A DNA stretch of 64,000 nt from Cyanobacterium aponinum PCC 10605 (GTDB taxonomy: Bacteria; Cyanobacteriota; Cyanobacteriia; Cyanobacteriales; Cyanobacteriaceae). Numbering within the stretch: the stretch's first letter is position 1; each line of letters begins with the position of its first letter. Location: NCBI RefSeq assembly GCF_000317675.1, contig NC_019776.1, positions 3,968,001-4,032,000 of the forward strand. Direction: 5' to 3'. The position numbers and the translations under genes are program-made. The notes beneath the pieces were generated by a model that worked only from the letters and a program-made list of their open reading frames with translations, was not told where the DNA came from and searched no databases. Positions 27,084 through 35,320 of this stretch are shown in pieces.

Positions 27084-27410
27084 TTGTCTATGTCAACCTC
27101 ATCAGTGCCCAAAAAAACGGCTGTGCTGGTTGTTATGATCGGTGAAACCGTTTTACAAGACCCTATTATTAAATTACTAAAAGATTTGGGCGTTAATGGC
27201 TATACTTTAAGCCAAGCCCAGGGTGCAGGTCGTCATGGAAGTCGCAGAGGAGATATGGCAGGTTATAACACTAATATTGAGATTAGAACTATCGTATCCC
27301 AAGAATTATCTGAGGCTATCTTTTCTGGTTTGACAGAGTATCAATCGAATCATGCTTTAATTGCTTTCAGACAAAATGTAGAGGCTTTGAGTGGGTTTGA
27401 AATCATCTAA
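27084..27410 (+). CDS. P-II-like (SbtB/GlnB superfamily) protein
   Basis: A 108-residue protein with the beta-alpha-beta order of P-II: VLVVMIGETVLQDPIIKLLKDLG, then GVNGYTLSQAQGAGRHGSRRGD. The T-loop region GAGRHGSRRGDMAGYNTN differs from canonical GlnB and lacks a GlnB-type modifiable tyrosine or serine. It also lacks the C-terminal CGPDGC-like loop of SbtB. It could be a nucleotide-sensing regulator, but the partner is unknown; no transporter gene neighbours it. An AGGAG lies before the ATG. Confidence 0.75.
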   Translation: MSMSTSSVPKKTAVLVVMIGETVLQDPIIKLLKDLGVNGYTLSQAQGAGRHGSRRGDMAGYNTNIEIRTIVSQELSEAIFSGLTEYQSNHALIAFRQNVEALSGFEII

Positions 27411-28018
27411 TAAAGAGTATTGAAACAAATAAATTTGGCTCTATTACTTCCAGTCATGTAAATTATTTGTTAAGTTAGGTAACAGGCAACACAGGATTCT
27501 TAAATAGTAAAAGATAAAATTTTAATCTATTGCTTGTGTAATAATAATCTGAAGCTCTTATTTTCTATTAATTTATCATAACTACTATAGAAAAGCTATA
27601 AATTTTAGTATTAGAAAACTTTTAAATAAATATAGACATATTGTAAATAGGTGATGTCACGTCAGTTCGGCATAAAATTATCGGTGTAGGTAGGCAACAA
27701 GAAAAGTGTTTATAATTGAAACGAACTGCATTTAAATTGATTTTAAATAGGTTTTTTCTATAAATTAATTATTTTTTGACAGTAAAATTTTATTGACTAT
27801 AGTTTTCAACGCCTTATTTTTCAATATTTCTTTTCTCCAACTCAAGTGGTATCGATATATAAATCTTAATTAGGGTCTGCTTTTGAGAATTAAAAGCGTT
27901 ATCAGATAAAGGCTTTAAATATAATTTCCACTTGGCAAAGTAGCAAAAATAGACTGTTTTCTTCGAAAAATTCTGTATTTCCTCCATTCTAATTAATTGA
28001 AACTTGGATGAAACAAAA
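27411..28018. other. AT-rich intergenic region
   Basis: About 600 bases without a gene between the P-II-like gene and the SRPBCC gene. At about 27659-27700 it contains a run (GTCAGTTCGGCATAAAA, then TTATCGGTGTAGGTAGG) that resembles a decayed left end of the MITE-like family, but no partner end is seen. No tRNA or strong hairpin noted. Confidence 0.5.
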
Positions 28019-28471
28019 ATGCACCAGCATATAGTAGAGGTCAATGTAGCTTGTTCGGTAGAAGAAGTTTATAATCTTTGGCAAAGAGTTGAAAATGTTC
28101 CTCGTTTGATGCCTCTGGTGAAGGAAGTGGAGATTATAAAGGGTTCTGATGATTTATCGCTCTGGAAATTTGGTTTAGGATTTCCTTTGCTTACTCAGTG
28201 GACTTCACATATTACTCAACGTGTCCCTCAAAAGTTGATCGCTTGGGAATCTGTTTCTGGACTAAAAAACAGAGGTTGTGCCGAGTTTTTTTCTACGGAT
28301 AAAGGCTGTCGTTTATGTCTTACCGTTGCCTTTGATTTACCCGGAGGAGTGGTTGGTACTTTACTTAAAACTGTTAATATAGATCGTTGGTTGGAAGCAA
28401 ATCTTGTAGAAAGTTTGAACCGCTTTCAATCTCTAATTGAAAAAGAAGTTTTGCGACAAAAAGGTTGGTAG
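28019..28471 (+). CDS. SRPBCC (START/Bet v1-like) family protein
   Basis: A 150-residue protein starting MHQHIVEVNVACSVEEVYNLW, the typical first strand and helix of polyketide-cyclase/START-fold proteins; the ATG at 28004 would add five residues. WQRVENVPRLMPLVKEVEI and the C-terminal helix NLVESLNRFQSLIEKEV match the fold. It likely binds a hydrophobic ligand. Cyanobacteria have several of these, with no known substrate for this one. Confidence 0.8.
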   Translation: MHQHIVEVNVACSVEEVYNLWQRVENVPRLMPLVKEVEIIKGSDDLSLWKFGLGFPLLTQWTSHITQRVPQKLIAWESVSGLKNRGCAEFFSTDKGCRLCLTVAFDLPGGVVGTLLKTVNIDRWLEANLVESLNRFQSLIEKEVLRQKGW

Positions 28472-28499
28472 CTGTAATGCTCAACTTTTATACATAACG

Positions 28500-28740
28500 A
28501 AATTTGAGTTTGGGGTAAATTTTCATCGATGAGTGGTGGCACAAAAGGCAAGAGGCAAAGTAAAAAGGGCAAAGATGAATAGTGTTGGGGTGAATAGTTG
28601 ATAATTAAGAATTAAAAATTAAAAATTAAGAATTAAAAACTCTGAACTCCGTTCACGACTGAAAGGAGTGTACGAGCGCTTGAGCATTCTCTCCGAACTC
28701 CGAACCCTTATCTGATATTCTTAAACCGAACTGAGGTTAA
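28500..28740. repeat. MITE-like repeat element, copy 3
   Basis: Ends are AATTTGAGTTTGGGGTAAATT (from 28501) and AAACCGAACTGAGGTTAA (to 28740). The interior has AAGGCAAAGTAAAAAGGGCAA and TTAAGAATTAAAAATT tracts. Near its right end is a sequence with TTCACGACTGAAAGG also seen (inverted) at about 30850. Confidence 0.7.
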
Positions 28741-28749
28741 ATACTTTAA

Positions 28750-28779
28750 CCCTTACAGTTTATAAATGTAGTGTAAGGG
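28750..28779 (-). terminator. possible sigA terminator hairpin
   Basis: An inverted repeat CCCTTACA / TGTAAGGG (28750-28757 and 28772-28779) with a 14-base loop lies 27 bases past the sigA stop. No long T-tract follows, so intrinsic termination is possible but not certain. Confidence 0.4.
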
Positions 28780-28805
28780 CTAAATATTATTCTATAAAAC
28801 CGCAA

Positions 28806-29966
28806 CTATCGGATATATTCTTTTAAAATACTATTCCGATTAGGATGACGTAACTTACGCAAAGCCTTAGCTTCAATTTGTCTGATTCTTTCACGGGTAA
28901 CATTGAAGATTTGCCCTATCTCCTCTAAAGTCTTCATTCTGCCATCATCTAAGCCGTAGCGTAGTCTTAAAACGTCTCTTTCTCGAGGACTAAGGGAGTC
29001 TAACACATTTTCTAAATCTTCTCTCAATAAATTTTTAGATACTTCATCTTCTGGGGTTTCTCCATCTGCCTCGATAAAATCTCCTAAACGGGAGTCTTCT
29101 TCCTTACCAATGGGAGTTTCCAGAGAAATGGGTAATTGTGCCGATTTTGCAATGAAGCGTAACTTTTCAATGGTCATTTCCATATCTTCGGCAATTTCTT
29201 CCTCTGTGGGTTTGCGTCCCATTTTCTGAGATAACATCTTTGTGGTTTTTTTGATGCGAGAAATTGTTTCGTAAAGATGCACTGGAAGACGAATAGTTCG
29301 GGATTGATCTGCGATCGCTCTTGTAATTGCTTGTCGTATCCACCATGTGGCGTAAGTGGAGAATTTATAACCTTTTTCGTGGTCAAATTTTTCGGCGGCG
29401 CGAATTAAACCGAGTGAACCTTCCTGAATCAAATCCTGAAAAGATAAACCCCGATTCATGTACTTTTTAGCGATAGATACCACTAAACGCAAATTGGATT
29501 GTACCATCTTATCCTTTGCCTTACGTCCAATATGTAAGCGACGATTAAATTGACGCATATTCGGCATATCAGATGCGATCGCCCATTCTTCATCCGTTGG
29601 CACACGCCCCAAATGTTCAATCAAAGTAGAACGTATATACTCAAGATCCAATAAATCAGCAATTTGTCGGGCTAACTCAATTTCCTCCTCGGCTCGTAAT
29701 AACCTGATACGACCTATTTCTTGCAGGTAAACACGAATAGAATCTTCCGTAAAGGGCTTTTTCTTCGATTGACCTCGACGACGGGGAGTAGCAGATAACT
29801 TGCGGGATTTCTTACTACTAACATCTGCCACACCAATGGAATCAGCCTCGACAATCATCTCACTTAATTCTCCTTCTCTGCCAGAAACAGAAGAATTATA
29901 ATCAAACATTTCTTCTAAATCATTAACGGGTGAGATAGTTGCTAAAATTTCTCGTGCTTGGGTCAT
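28806..29966 (-). CDS. sigA: principal RNA polymerase sigma factor SigA (RpoD)
   Basis: A 386-residue group 1 sigma-70. Region 1.2 ([13 protein letters not shown]), region 2.2-2.4 ([35 protein letters not shown]) and region 4.2 ([20 protein letters not shown]) are all intact. The basic linker [20 protein letters not shown] after a short region 1.1 is characteristic of cyanobacterial SigA. It directs housekeeping transcription. Single gene; its neighbours are unrelated. Confidence 0.95.
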   Translation of the reverse strand: MTQAREILATISPVNDLEEMFDYNSSVSGREGELSEMIVEADSIGVADVSSKKSRKLSATPRRRGQSKKKPFTEDSIRVYLQEIGRIRLLRAEEEIELARQIADLLDLEYIRSTLIEHLGRVPTDEEWAIASDMPNMRQFNRRLHIGRKAKDKMVQSNLRLVVSIAKKYMNRGLSFQDLIQEGSLGLIRAAEKFDHEKGYKFSTYATWWIRQAITRAIADQSRTIRLPVHLYETISRIKKTTKMLSQKMGRKPTEEEIAEDMEMTIEKLRFIAKSAQLPISLETPIGKEEDSRLGDFIEADGETPEDEVSKNLLREDLENVLDSLSPRERDVLRLRYGLDDGRMKTLEEIGQIFNVTRERIRQIEAKALRKLRHPNRNSILKEYIR

Positions 29967-31283
29967 GCCGTTTTCCTCGTACTCCTTCTGAAAATTTACT
30001 GAGAAGATAGATTAGATAATCAAAAAATAAATAAATACAACAAATTATCTTTCCTCCAAAACAACTTCACCATAAATAAGCACCAACAAAACCCTCACCA
30101 TTGCACCGATATTAGCGAATAGAGAGTAAAAATTAATTGTTAGTGTCATCTAAAATATAGTTAGTGAATGTTTTACTTAGAGAAAAGACATTCAGGAATC
30201 AACCTGAAGTTAATAACCTTAACCTTTATAAATCAAGGCAAGTCTAGCCGACTGTTTTCTTTTTATTTTGGAAAATTCCACAGTCTGATATACTTGTAGA
30301 TCAGCGAAAGATAAAAGTGTTTGATTCTGGCTAACAGAAAGTAGGAAGGGTTGAGGGTTCTCATTACTGACTAACCTTATCTCCTTTTCCTTATTTTCCA
30401 TTAACAACTGAATCTCTTTATCTTGTTATTCTCCCAAAACTTTTATATCAAAATAAATAAACATCATGGAGTTTTTAATAAGTCCGATTATTAAAATCTT
30501 CAGATATTGTAATGAATTTCACAGAAAATAGCATCCAGAAACGATACTTTTCTCTCATAGAGCATTCATGTTCTTTATGGTACATATGTAAATTATGATT
30601 GTTTCTTAATCATCCCTGACCACTAGGTTAACAAACCTTTTCGATTTTGGGCATAGTCTGTGTAATTTTACTGATAATTTGTCATCGAATTTTAATGGAT
30701 TACCCAATACAATTAAAATCAACATTCTGCACTTCCTTTTGTAATGCTTGGGTGAGGTAGTCAGGTGTTGAAAGTTAGGATGTGAAGGTGTTAGGAAAGA
30801 CGAGTTAGGAGTTAGGAGAATTCGCTGAACTCTTACACTTTTTTTCAGTCGTGAACGGGGTTTAGGGTTTTTAATCTGACGGAGAGACAATGAAACTGCA
30901 ATGAGGGTAGGTTTTAGGTTTTAGGTTTCAGGTTTCAGGTTGCAGGTTTCAGGTTGCAGGTTTCAAATACATGAACAGTATTTTGTATTTACGAAATAAA
31001 TAGCCAGACATATTATCTCAAAATGTTGATAATCCAATAGTTTTGCCTATTATTTGAACCATTGGGTAAATAGAAATAATGATAAATATTAGTGGATACA
31101 AAACCTAACACCTGCTACATGCTACCTATAAGATTTTTAGAATTATTGTCACCCCTTCAGGTTTTTAATTCTTAATTCTTAACTATTCACTTTTTTCTGG
31201 GTTGTTTTTTTTAAATAATAATGATAAAATTTTGCAATAACTAGAGTTAAAATAAAAATAGAAATCAGTTATTGGGAGTTCTT
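29967..31283. other. gene-poor 1.3-kb region with repeats
   Basis: About 1.3 kb with no gene I can support. At 30883-30964 lies a block AGAGACAATGAAACTGCAAT followed by CAGGTTT/CAGGTTG heptamers; a nearly identical block is at 45630-45693. Just before it, TTTCAGTCGTGAACGGGG matches part of the element at 28500-28740 in inverse orientation. The remainder is AT-rich. A 60-residue ORF at 30219-30401 on the minus strand is too weak to call. Confidence 0.5.
30883..30964. repeat. repeat block with heptamer array (CAGGTTT/CAGGTTG)
   Basis: Begins AGAGACAATGAAACTGCAAT and continues GAGGGTAGGTTTTAGG, then seven-base units. About the same order of about 40 bases plus heptamers occurs at 45630-45693. 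No coding capacity. Confidence 0.7.
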
Positions 31284-31463
31284 ATGTACGTTTGTATTTG
31301 TAATGGTGTAACAGAAAAAGATATTCACAAAGCTGTTGAAGGAGGTATTTGTTCATTAGATCAGTTATCCGCAAAAACCTCTGTTACTAAGCATTGTGGC
31401 TGTTGTACAGAATACGCTTGTAAAGTGATTGAAGAAGCAATGGCTCAACGTCAAGTAAGATAA
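31284..31463 (+). CDS. bacterioferritin-associated ferredoxin-like [2Fe-2S] protein
   Basis: A 59-residue Bfd-type protein when started at the ATG at 31284; a TTG at 31272 would add four residues, but a GGAG is seven bases before the ATG. The four cluster cysteines are C4-I-C6 and HCGCC (C39 and C42 positions), with a basic patch VTKHCG. In other bacteria Bfd reduces the heme of bacterioferritin to release iron. No bfr is beside it in this window. Confidence 0.87.
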   Translation: MYVCICNGVTEKDIHKAVEGGICSLDQLSAKTSVTKHCGCCTEYACKVIEEAMAQRQVR

Positions 31464-31544
31464 TATAAGCGGGATAGAAAATGAAAAATAGTACAAGTAC
31501 AGCAAGATATATTTAATAGTAATTATCAAGTTTATTGAGAATAA

Positions 31545-32219
31545 TTAAAGACTTTTCCAAAATAATTGTAACTCTTGCCAAATGTTATCCAGACAATTAT
31601 TCAAACTGTGATCGCTATTTAGTTCGATTAAGGTAGCGTTATTATGTTTTTTGAGATAATCTCGACTAGATTGGATTGGTATAGTTTCATCGTTGATACC
31701 ATGAAAAATCAGAGTGGGGATAGAATGATTAATTAACGACTCGTCATAGGATAGTAAATCTGTCCAAAAATTATAGTTTAAAGACATTTGTTGCTTGTAG
31801 CCATAATGGTAGATAGAAAAGAAACCGTCTTTTTGCCATTGAATAAAAGCCTCTTGTGTTTGTAAATTTTTTAAGTGCAAGGCAAAGTTAAAAGCTGGTG
31901 CAAGAAGAATTAAGGCTTTAATTTTATCAGGGTTGTTGTGGGCTACCCAACTGGCGGTTAAACCTCCAAAGCTGGAACCAATTAAAATAAATTGTGGATG
32001 TATCTTTTGCCCTTCCCAAGATTCTTGTTTCTCTGTTATTACTTTTGTTACCTGATTAATTTGCCGAGAAAGAGATAAATTAGTAAAGTCTGGTTGATTA
32101 AAATCCATGATTGCGAGGGGAGTATTGATTTCTTGATACCTTTGCTGAAAATAAAGGGCTTTAGTGGAATTGGGGCTAGATGCAAAACCGTGTAAATATA
32201 AATGCAGATAATTACTCAT
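31545..32219 (-). CDS. YqiA/YcfP-type alpha/beta hydrolase (esterase)
   Basis: A 224-residue esterase. It has LHGFASSPNSTKA near the N-terminus, the nucleophile elbow I-G-S-S-F-G-G, and a C-terminal LIFHGINDETIP and NSDHSLNN, which supply the aspartate and histidine. The family includes short-chain acyl-CoA thioesterase/esterase-like enzymes without known physiological substrate. Divergent from the FIST gene. Confidence 0.87.
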   Translation of the reverse strand: MSNYLHLYLHGFASSPNSTKALYFQQRYQEINTPLAIMDFNQPDFTNLSLSRQINQVTKVITEKQESWEGQKIHPQFILIGSSFGGLTASWVAHNNPDKIKALILLAPAFNFALHLKNLQTQEAFIQWQKDGFFSIYHYGYKQQMSLNYNFWTDLLSYDESLINHSIPTLIFHGINDETIPIQSSRDYLKKHNNATLIELNSDHSLNNCLDNIWQELQLFWKSL

Positions 32220-32317
32220 AAAAATTAGAGAGTTTTGATAATTGATAAGGAATACGGAATAATGAATTGTTAATAGTAAATATAAATGGAAAAGTATTAG
32301 TTGGGGAAAGAAGAATT

Positions 32318-33574
32318 ATGGCAAACAAAATGCAATGGATTAATGCTTTATCGATAAATCCTTCTTTAGAAAAGGCGATTGATGAGGTAGTAGATAAGAT
32401 TAAGAGTAAACTTGATGGTAATGCTGATTTAGGTATAATTTTTATTTCCTCGGCTTTTGCTAGTGACTATCCCCGTTTAATGCCGATACTGTTAGATAAA
32501 TTACCTTTGCCCTGTGTTATTGGTTGTGGGGGAGGGGGAATTGTGGGCATGAAAAATGATTATCAACCTCAAGAAATAGAAGGGAATCCTGCTTTAAGTT
32601 TAACTGTTGCTAGTTTGCCTGATGTTGAAATTACTCCTTTTCATATTATTCCTGATGATTTACCAGATTTAGATAGTCCTCCTTCGGCTTGGTGTAGTAT
32701 GATAGGAGTAGAAATACAAAAAGAGCCTAATTTTATTCTTTTATCTGACCCTTTTTCAGCAAAAATTAATGAATTATTGGAAGGATTGGATTTTGCTTAT
32801 CCCGGAGCGGTAAAAATTGGTGGTTTAGCTAGTACCAGTACTATGGGGGTTGGAAGTGGTTTATTCTACTATGATGGCTCTAATTCTGATCAGTTATTCC
32901 GTACAGAAGGCACAGTAGGTATTGCATTGACGGGGAATATTCAAGTGGAATCTATTGTTGCTCAAGGTTGTCGTCCTATTGGTGAAACTTATCAGGTAAC
33001 AAAGGGACAAAGGAATGTTATTTTAGAGATGAGTGATAGAGAAGGAAAAATAGATAGTCCGTTAAATTTACTGCGAGAATTAATTAATAGTTTAAGTGGA
33101 GAGGATCAAGAATTAGCTCAGTATGCTTTATTTATGGGCATTGCAAGGGATGAGTTTAAGTTGGAGTTGGGGGCTGGGGATTTTTTAATTCGTAATTTGG
33201 TTGGAGTTGATCCCAAATATGGTGCGATCGCAGTTGGAGATAAAATTAGAACAGGACAAAGAATCAAATTTCATTTGAGAGATGCCAAAGCCTCTGCTGA
33301 TGATTTAGAAACTCTACTGGCTACTTACTATAATAATAAACAATCTTTAGATCAAACCATTGGTGCATTAATGTTTTCTTGCTTAGGTAGAGGAGAAGGA
33401 TTATATGGCAAACCAAATTTTGATTCTCAATTATTTCTTGACTATGTAACAGATATTCCTATTGCGGGTTTCTTTTGTAACGGAGAAATAGGCCCTGTGG
33501 CAGGTAATACTTTTTTACATGGTTATACTTCTGTTTTCGGCATTTTTTCTTCTAAAGATACTGTGATTGATTAA
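32318..33574 (+). CDS. FIST domain signal transduction protein
   Basis: A 418-residue protein started at the ATG at 32318 (MANKMQWINALS), with GGGGAAAGAAG before it; the ATG at 32267 would add 17 unlikely residues. FIST N-terminal features are GIIFISSAFASDYPRLMPIL and CVIGCGGGGIVG; the FIST C-terminal domain has FSCLGRGEGLYG and FFCNGEIGPVAGNTFLHGYT. FIST binds small ligands, perhaps amino acids, and usually feeds kinases or chemoreceptors; no partner kinase is adjacent. Confidence 0.9.
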   Translation: MANKMQWINALSINPSLEKAIDEVVDKIKSKLDGNADLGIIFISSAFASDYPRLMPILLDKLPLPCVIGCGGGGIVGMKNDYQPQEIEGNPALSLTVASLPDVEITPFHIIPDDLPDLDSPPSAWCSMIGVEIQKEPNFILLSDPFSAKINELLEGLDFAYPGAVKIGGLASTSTMGVGSGLFYYDGSNSDQLFRTEGTVGIALTGNIQVESIVAQGCRPIGETYQVTKGQRNVILEMSDREGKIDSPLNLLRELINSLSGEDQELAQYALFMGIARDEFKLELGAGDFLIRNLVGVDPKYGAIAVGDKIRTGQRIKFHLRDAKASADDLETLLATYYNNKQSLDQTIGALMFSCLGRGEGLYGKPNFDSQLFLDYVTDIPIAGFFCNGEIGPVAGNTFLHGYTSVFGIFSSKDTVID

Positions 33575-33674
33575 CTTTAATTTAGTGGCAAAAATATTTA
33601 ATTGGGGTAGGTGTCAGGGTGTTTAGGAGATGAGGGGATGAGAGGGAAATGAGTTCGAGGCTCGGAGTTATTAA

Positions 33675-33976
33675 TTAACCTCAGTTCGGTTTAAGAATAT
33701 TGGATAAGGGTAGGTGTCAGGTTTCAGGTTGCAGGTTGCAGGTGGTAGGGGTTAAATATATTCAACCCTTACGGAGATGAGGGGAGAGGGGGAAGTAGGG
33801 GCGAATGGCTATTCGCCCCTACAGGTGTTCGGGGTTTTTAATTCCTAATTCCTAATTCTTAATTTTTCCTTTGCCCTCCCCCCTCTCGAGGGGGGATATA
33901 AGGGGGGTTTGCCTCTTGCCTCTTGCCTTTTTTTCTCCATCATTCATAGATGAAAATTTATCCCGAACTCAGGTTA
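33675..33976. repeat. MITE-like repeat element, copy 4, with nested palindromes
   Basis: Ends are TTAACCTCAGTTCGGTTTAA (from 33675) and ATCCCGAACTCAGGTTAAT (to 33976): the clearest pair of the family. Interior: CAGGTTTCAGGTTGCAGGTT heptamers, the near-palindrome GTAGGGGCGAATGGCTATTC at 33795, a hairpin CCCCCCTCTCGAGGGGGG at about 33889, and a CATAGATGAAAATTTATCC right end. It is flanked on both sides by AATTA/TTAAT sequence. Confidence 0.85.
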
Positions 33977-34072
33977 ATTATTAACTATTCACCTTTGCTC
34001 ATTGCCCCTTTAACTTTGCTCCTTACCTTTTCTCAACTTGATCAAAAATCATAGTTTGAATTGATAACACTC

Positions 34073-35104
34073 TTATTTTTTTCTGCTACTTCTGTTTAAA
34101 CGCTCATATTCTTCTAAAACTTTACCAGTGCCGTAAACAACACATCTTAAAGGATTTGGAGCAACATGAGTAATAATGCCAGTTTCATTTGCGATTAAAC
34201 TATCTAAACCTCGAAGTAATGCCCCCCCTCCTGCTAACATAATGCCTCTGTCAATAATATCCCCTGCCAATTCGGGGGGTGTTTGTTCCAAAGTTTTCTT
34301 AATAGCATCAACAATTAAACCAACTGTATCTGCAATACATTCTCTGATTTCTACGGTGGTTATATTGACAGTTTTAGGGAGTCCTGAGACTACATTTAAA
34401 CCTCTAATTTCCATCCCTTGGGGTTCATCATCCATCGGATAAGCTGAACCTATTTCTGTTTTTAGCTGTTCTGCACTGCGTTCTCCCACAATAACATTGT
34501 AATTTCTTTTCAAATGACGCTTAATTGATTCGGTTATTTCATCTCCCGCAATCCTGACTGAGTCACTTAAAACAATTCCTTGTAAACTTAACACCGCAAC
34601 ATCTGTTGTACCGCCACCAATATCGACGATCATACTCCCTACAGGCTCATCGACGGGTAAACCAGCCCCAATTGCCGCCGCCACGGGTTCATCAATAAAT
34701 TCTATATTATCGATCGCACCGGAGGTTTCCATTGCTTCCTCTATAGCTCTTCTCTCAACACTGGTGATACCACTAGGAACACCGATGATAATACGGGAAC
34801 GAGTTAAGTTACTATTACCTCTAACTTTTTTGATGAACTCCTTTAACATCATTTCTGTTTCTTTCACATCAGTAATGACACCATCTTTAAGGGGACGAAT
34901 GGTGCGAACATTTTTAGGAGTGCGTCCTAACATTCTTTGAGCTTCTTTCCCTACTGCGATCGCCTCTTTTGTTTGTTCATCAATAGCAATTACGGATGGT
35001 TCATCCAACACAATATCCTTCCCGGGCATATAAATTAAAGTATTAGCTGTACCTAAATCAATACCCATATCTTGGGACTCAGAAAATAATTCAAATAAAC
35101 CCAT
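34073..35104 (-). CDS. mreB: rod shape-determining protein MreB
   Basis: A 343-residue bacterial actin. MGIDLGTANTLIYMPGKDIVL, VDIGGGTTDVAVLS and the adenosine motif GIMLAGGGALLRGLD are present. It forms membrane-associated filaments that guide wall synthesis. The mreC and mreD genes usually downstream are absent: a repeat element and the FIST gene follow, so mreCD are elsewhere or lost. Start MGLFELFSESQDMG; AGGTAATATT precedes the ATG. Confidence 0.95.
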   Translation of the reverse strand: MGLFELFSESQDMGIDLGTANTLIYMPGKDIVLDEPSVIAIDEQTKEAIAVGKEAQRMLGRTPKNVRTIRPLKDGVITDVKETEMMLKEFIKKVRGNSNLTRSRIIIGVPSGITSVERRAIEEAMETSGAIDNIEFIDEPVAAAIGAGLPVDEPVGSMIVDIGGGTTDVAVLSLQGIVLSDSVRIAGDEITESIKRHLKRNYNVIVGERSAEQLKTEIGSAYPMDDEPQGMEIRGLNVVSGLPKTVNITTVEIRECIADTVGLIVDAIKKTLEQTPPELAGDIIDRGIMLAGGGALLRGLDSLIANETGIITHVAPNPLRCVVYGTGKVLEEYERLNRSSRKK

Positions 35105-35320
35105 TAATATTACCTCAGATGCTTCTTTATAAAAACTTCACATAATCACATTATCTTAATTCACTTCTTTTCTTTTGGGTAGCTAAACAAACGACTAATC
35201 ATGTTTGGTCAATTTAAGAGCGTGATTTATAATTTCTCATAAAAATTAATCATTTACTATTCTCCAAATAGTCTAGTAATATGAATGAGAGTATAAAAAA
35301 ACTAAATTATTTCCCTGAGA

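Noticed and set aside
27655-27705. Isolated GTCAGTTCGGCATAAAATTA resembling a MITE-like end
   Set aside because: Too degenerate and without a partner end; mentioned only as a possible relic.
30219-30407. 62-residue ORF on the minus strand
   Set aside because: It starts with TTG (or ATG two codons later), has no good ribosome-binding site and matches no family I know; possible but unsupported.
30606-30890. 94-residue ORF on the minus strand
   Set aside because: Half of it translates repeat DNA (heptamer and CAGTCGTGAAC blocks); not a likely protein.
30909-30964. Heptamer arrays considered as a CRISPR array
   Set aside because: Units are seven bases with no spacers and no cas genes; simple tandem repeats.
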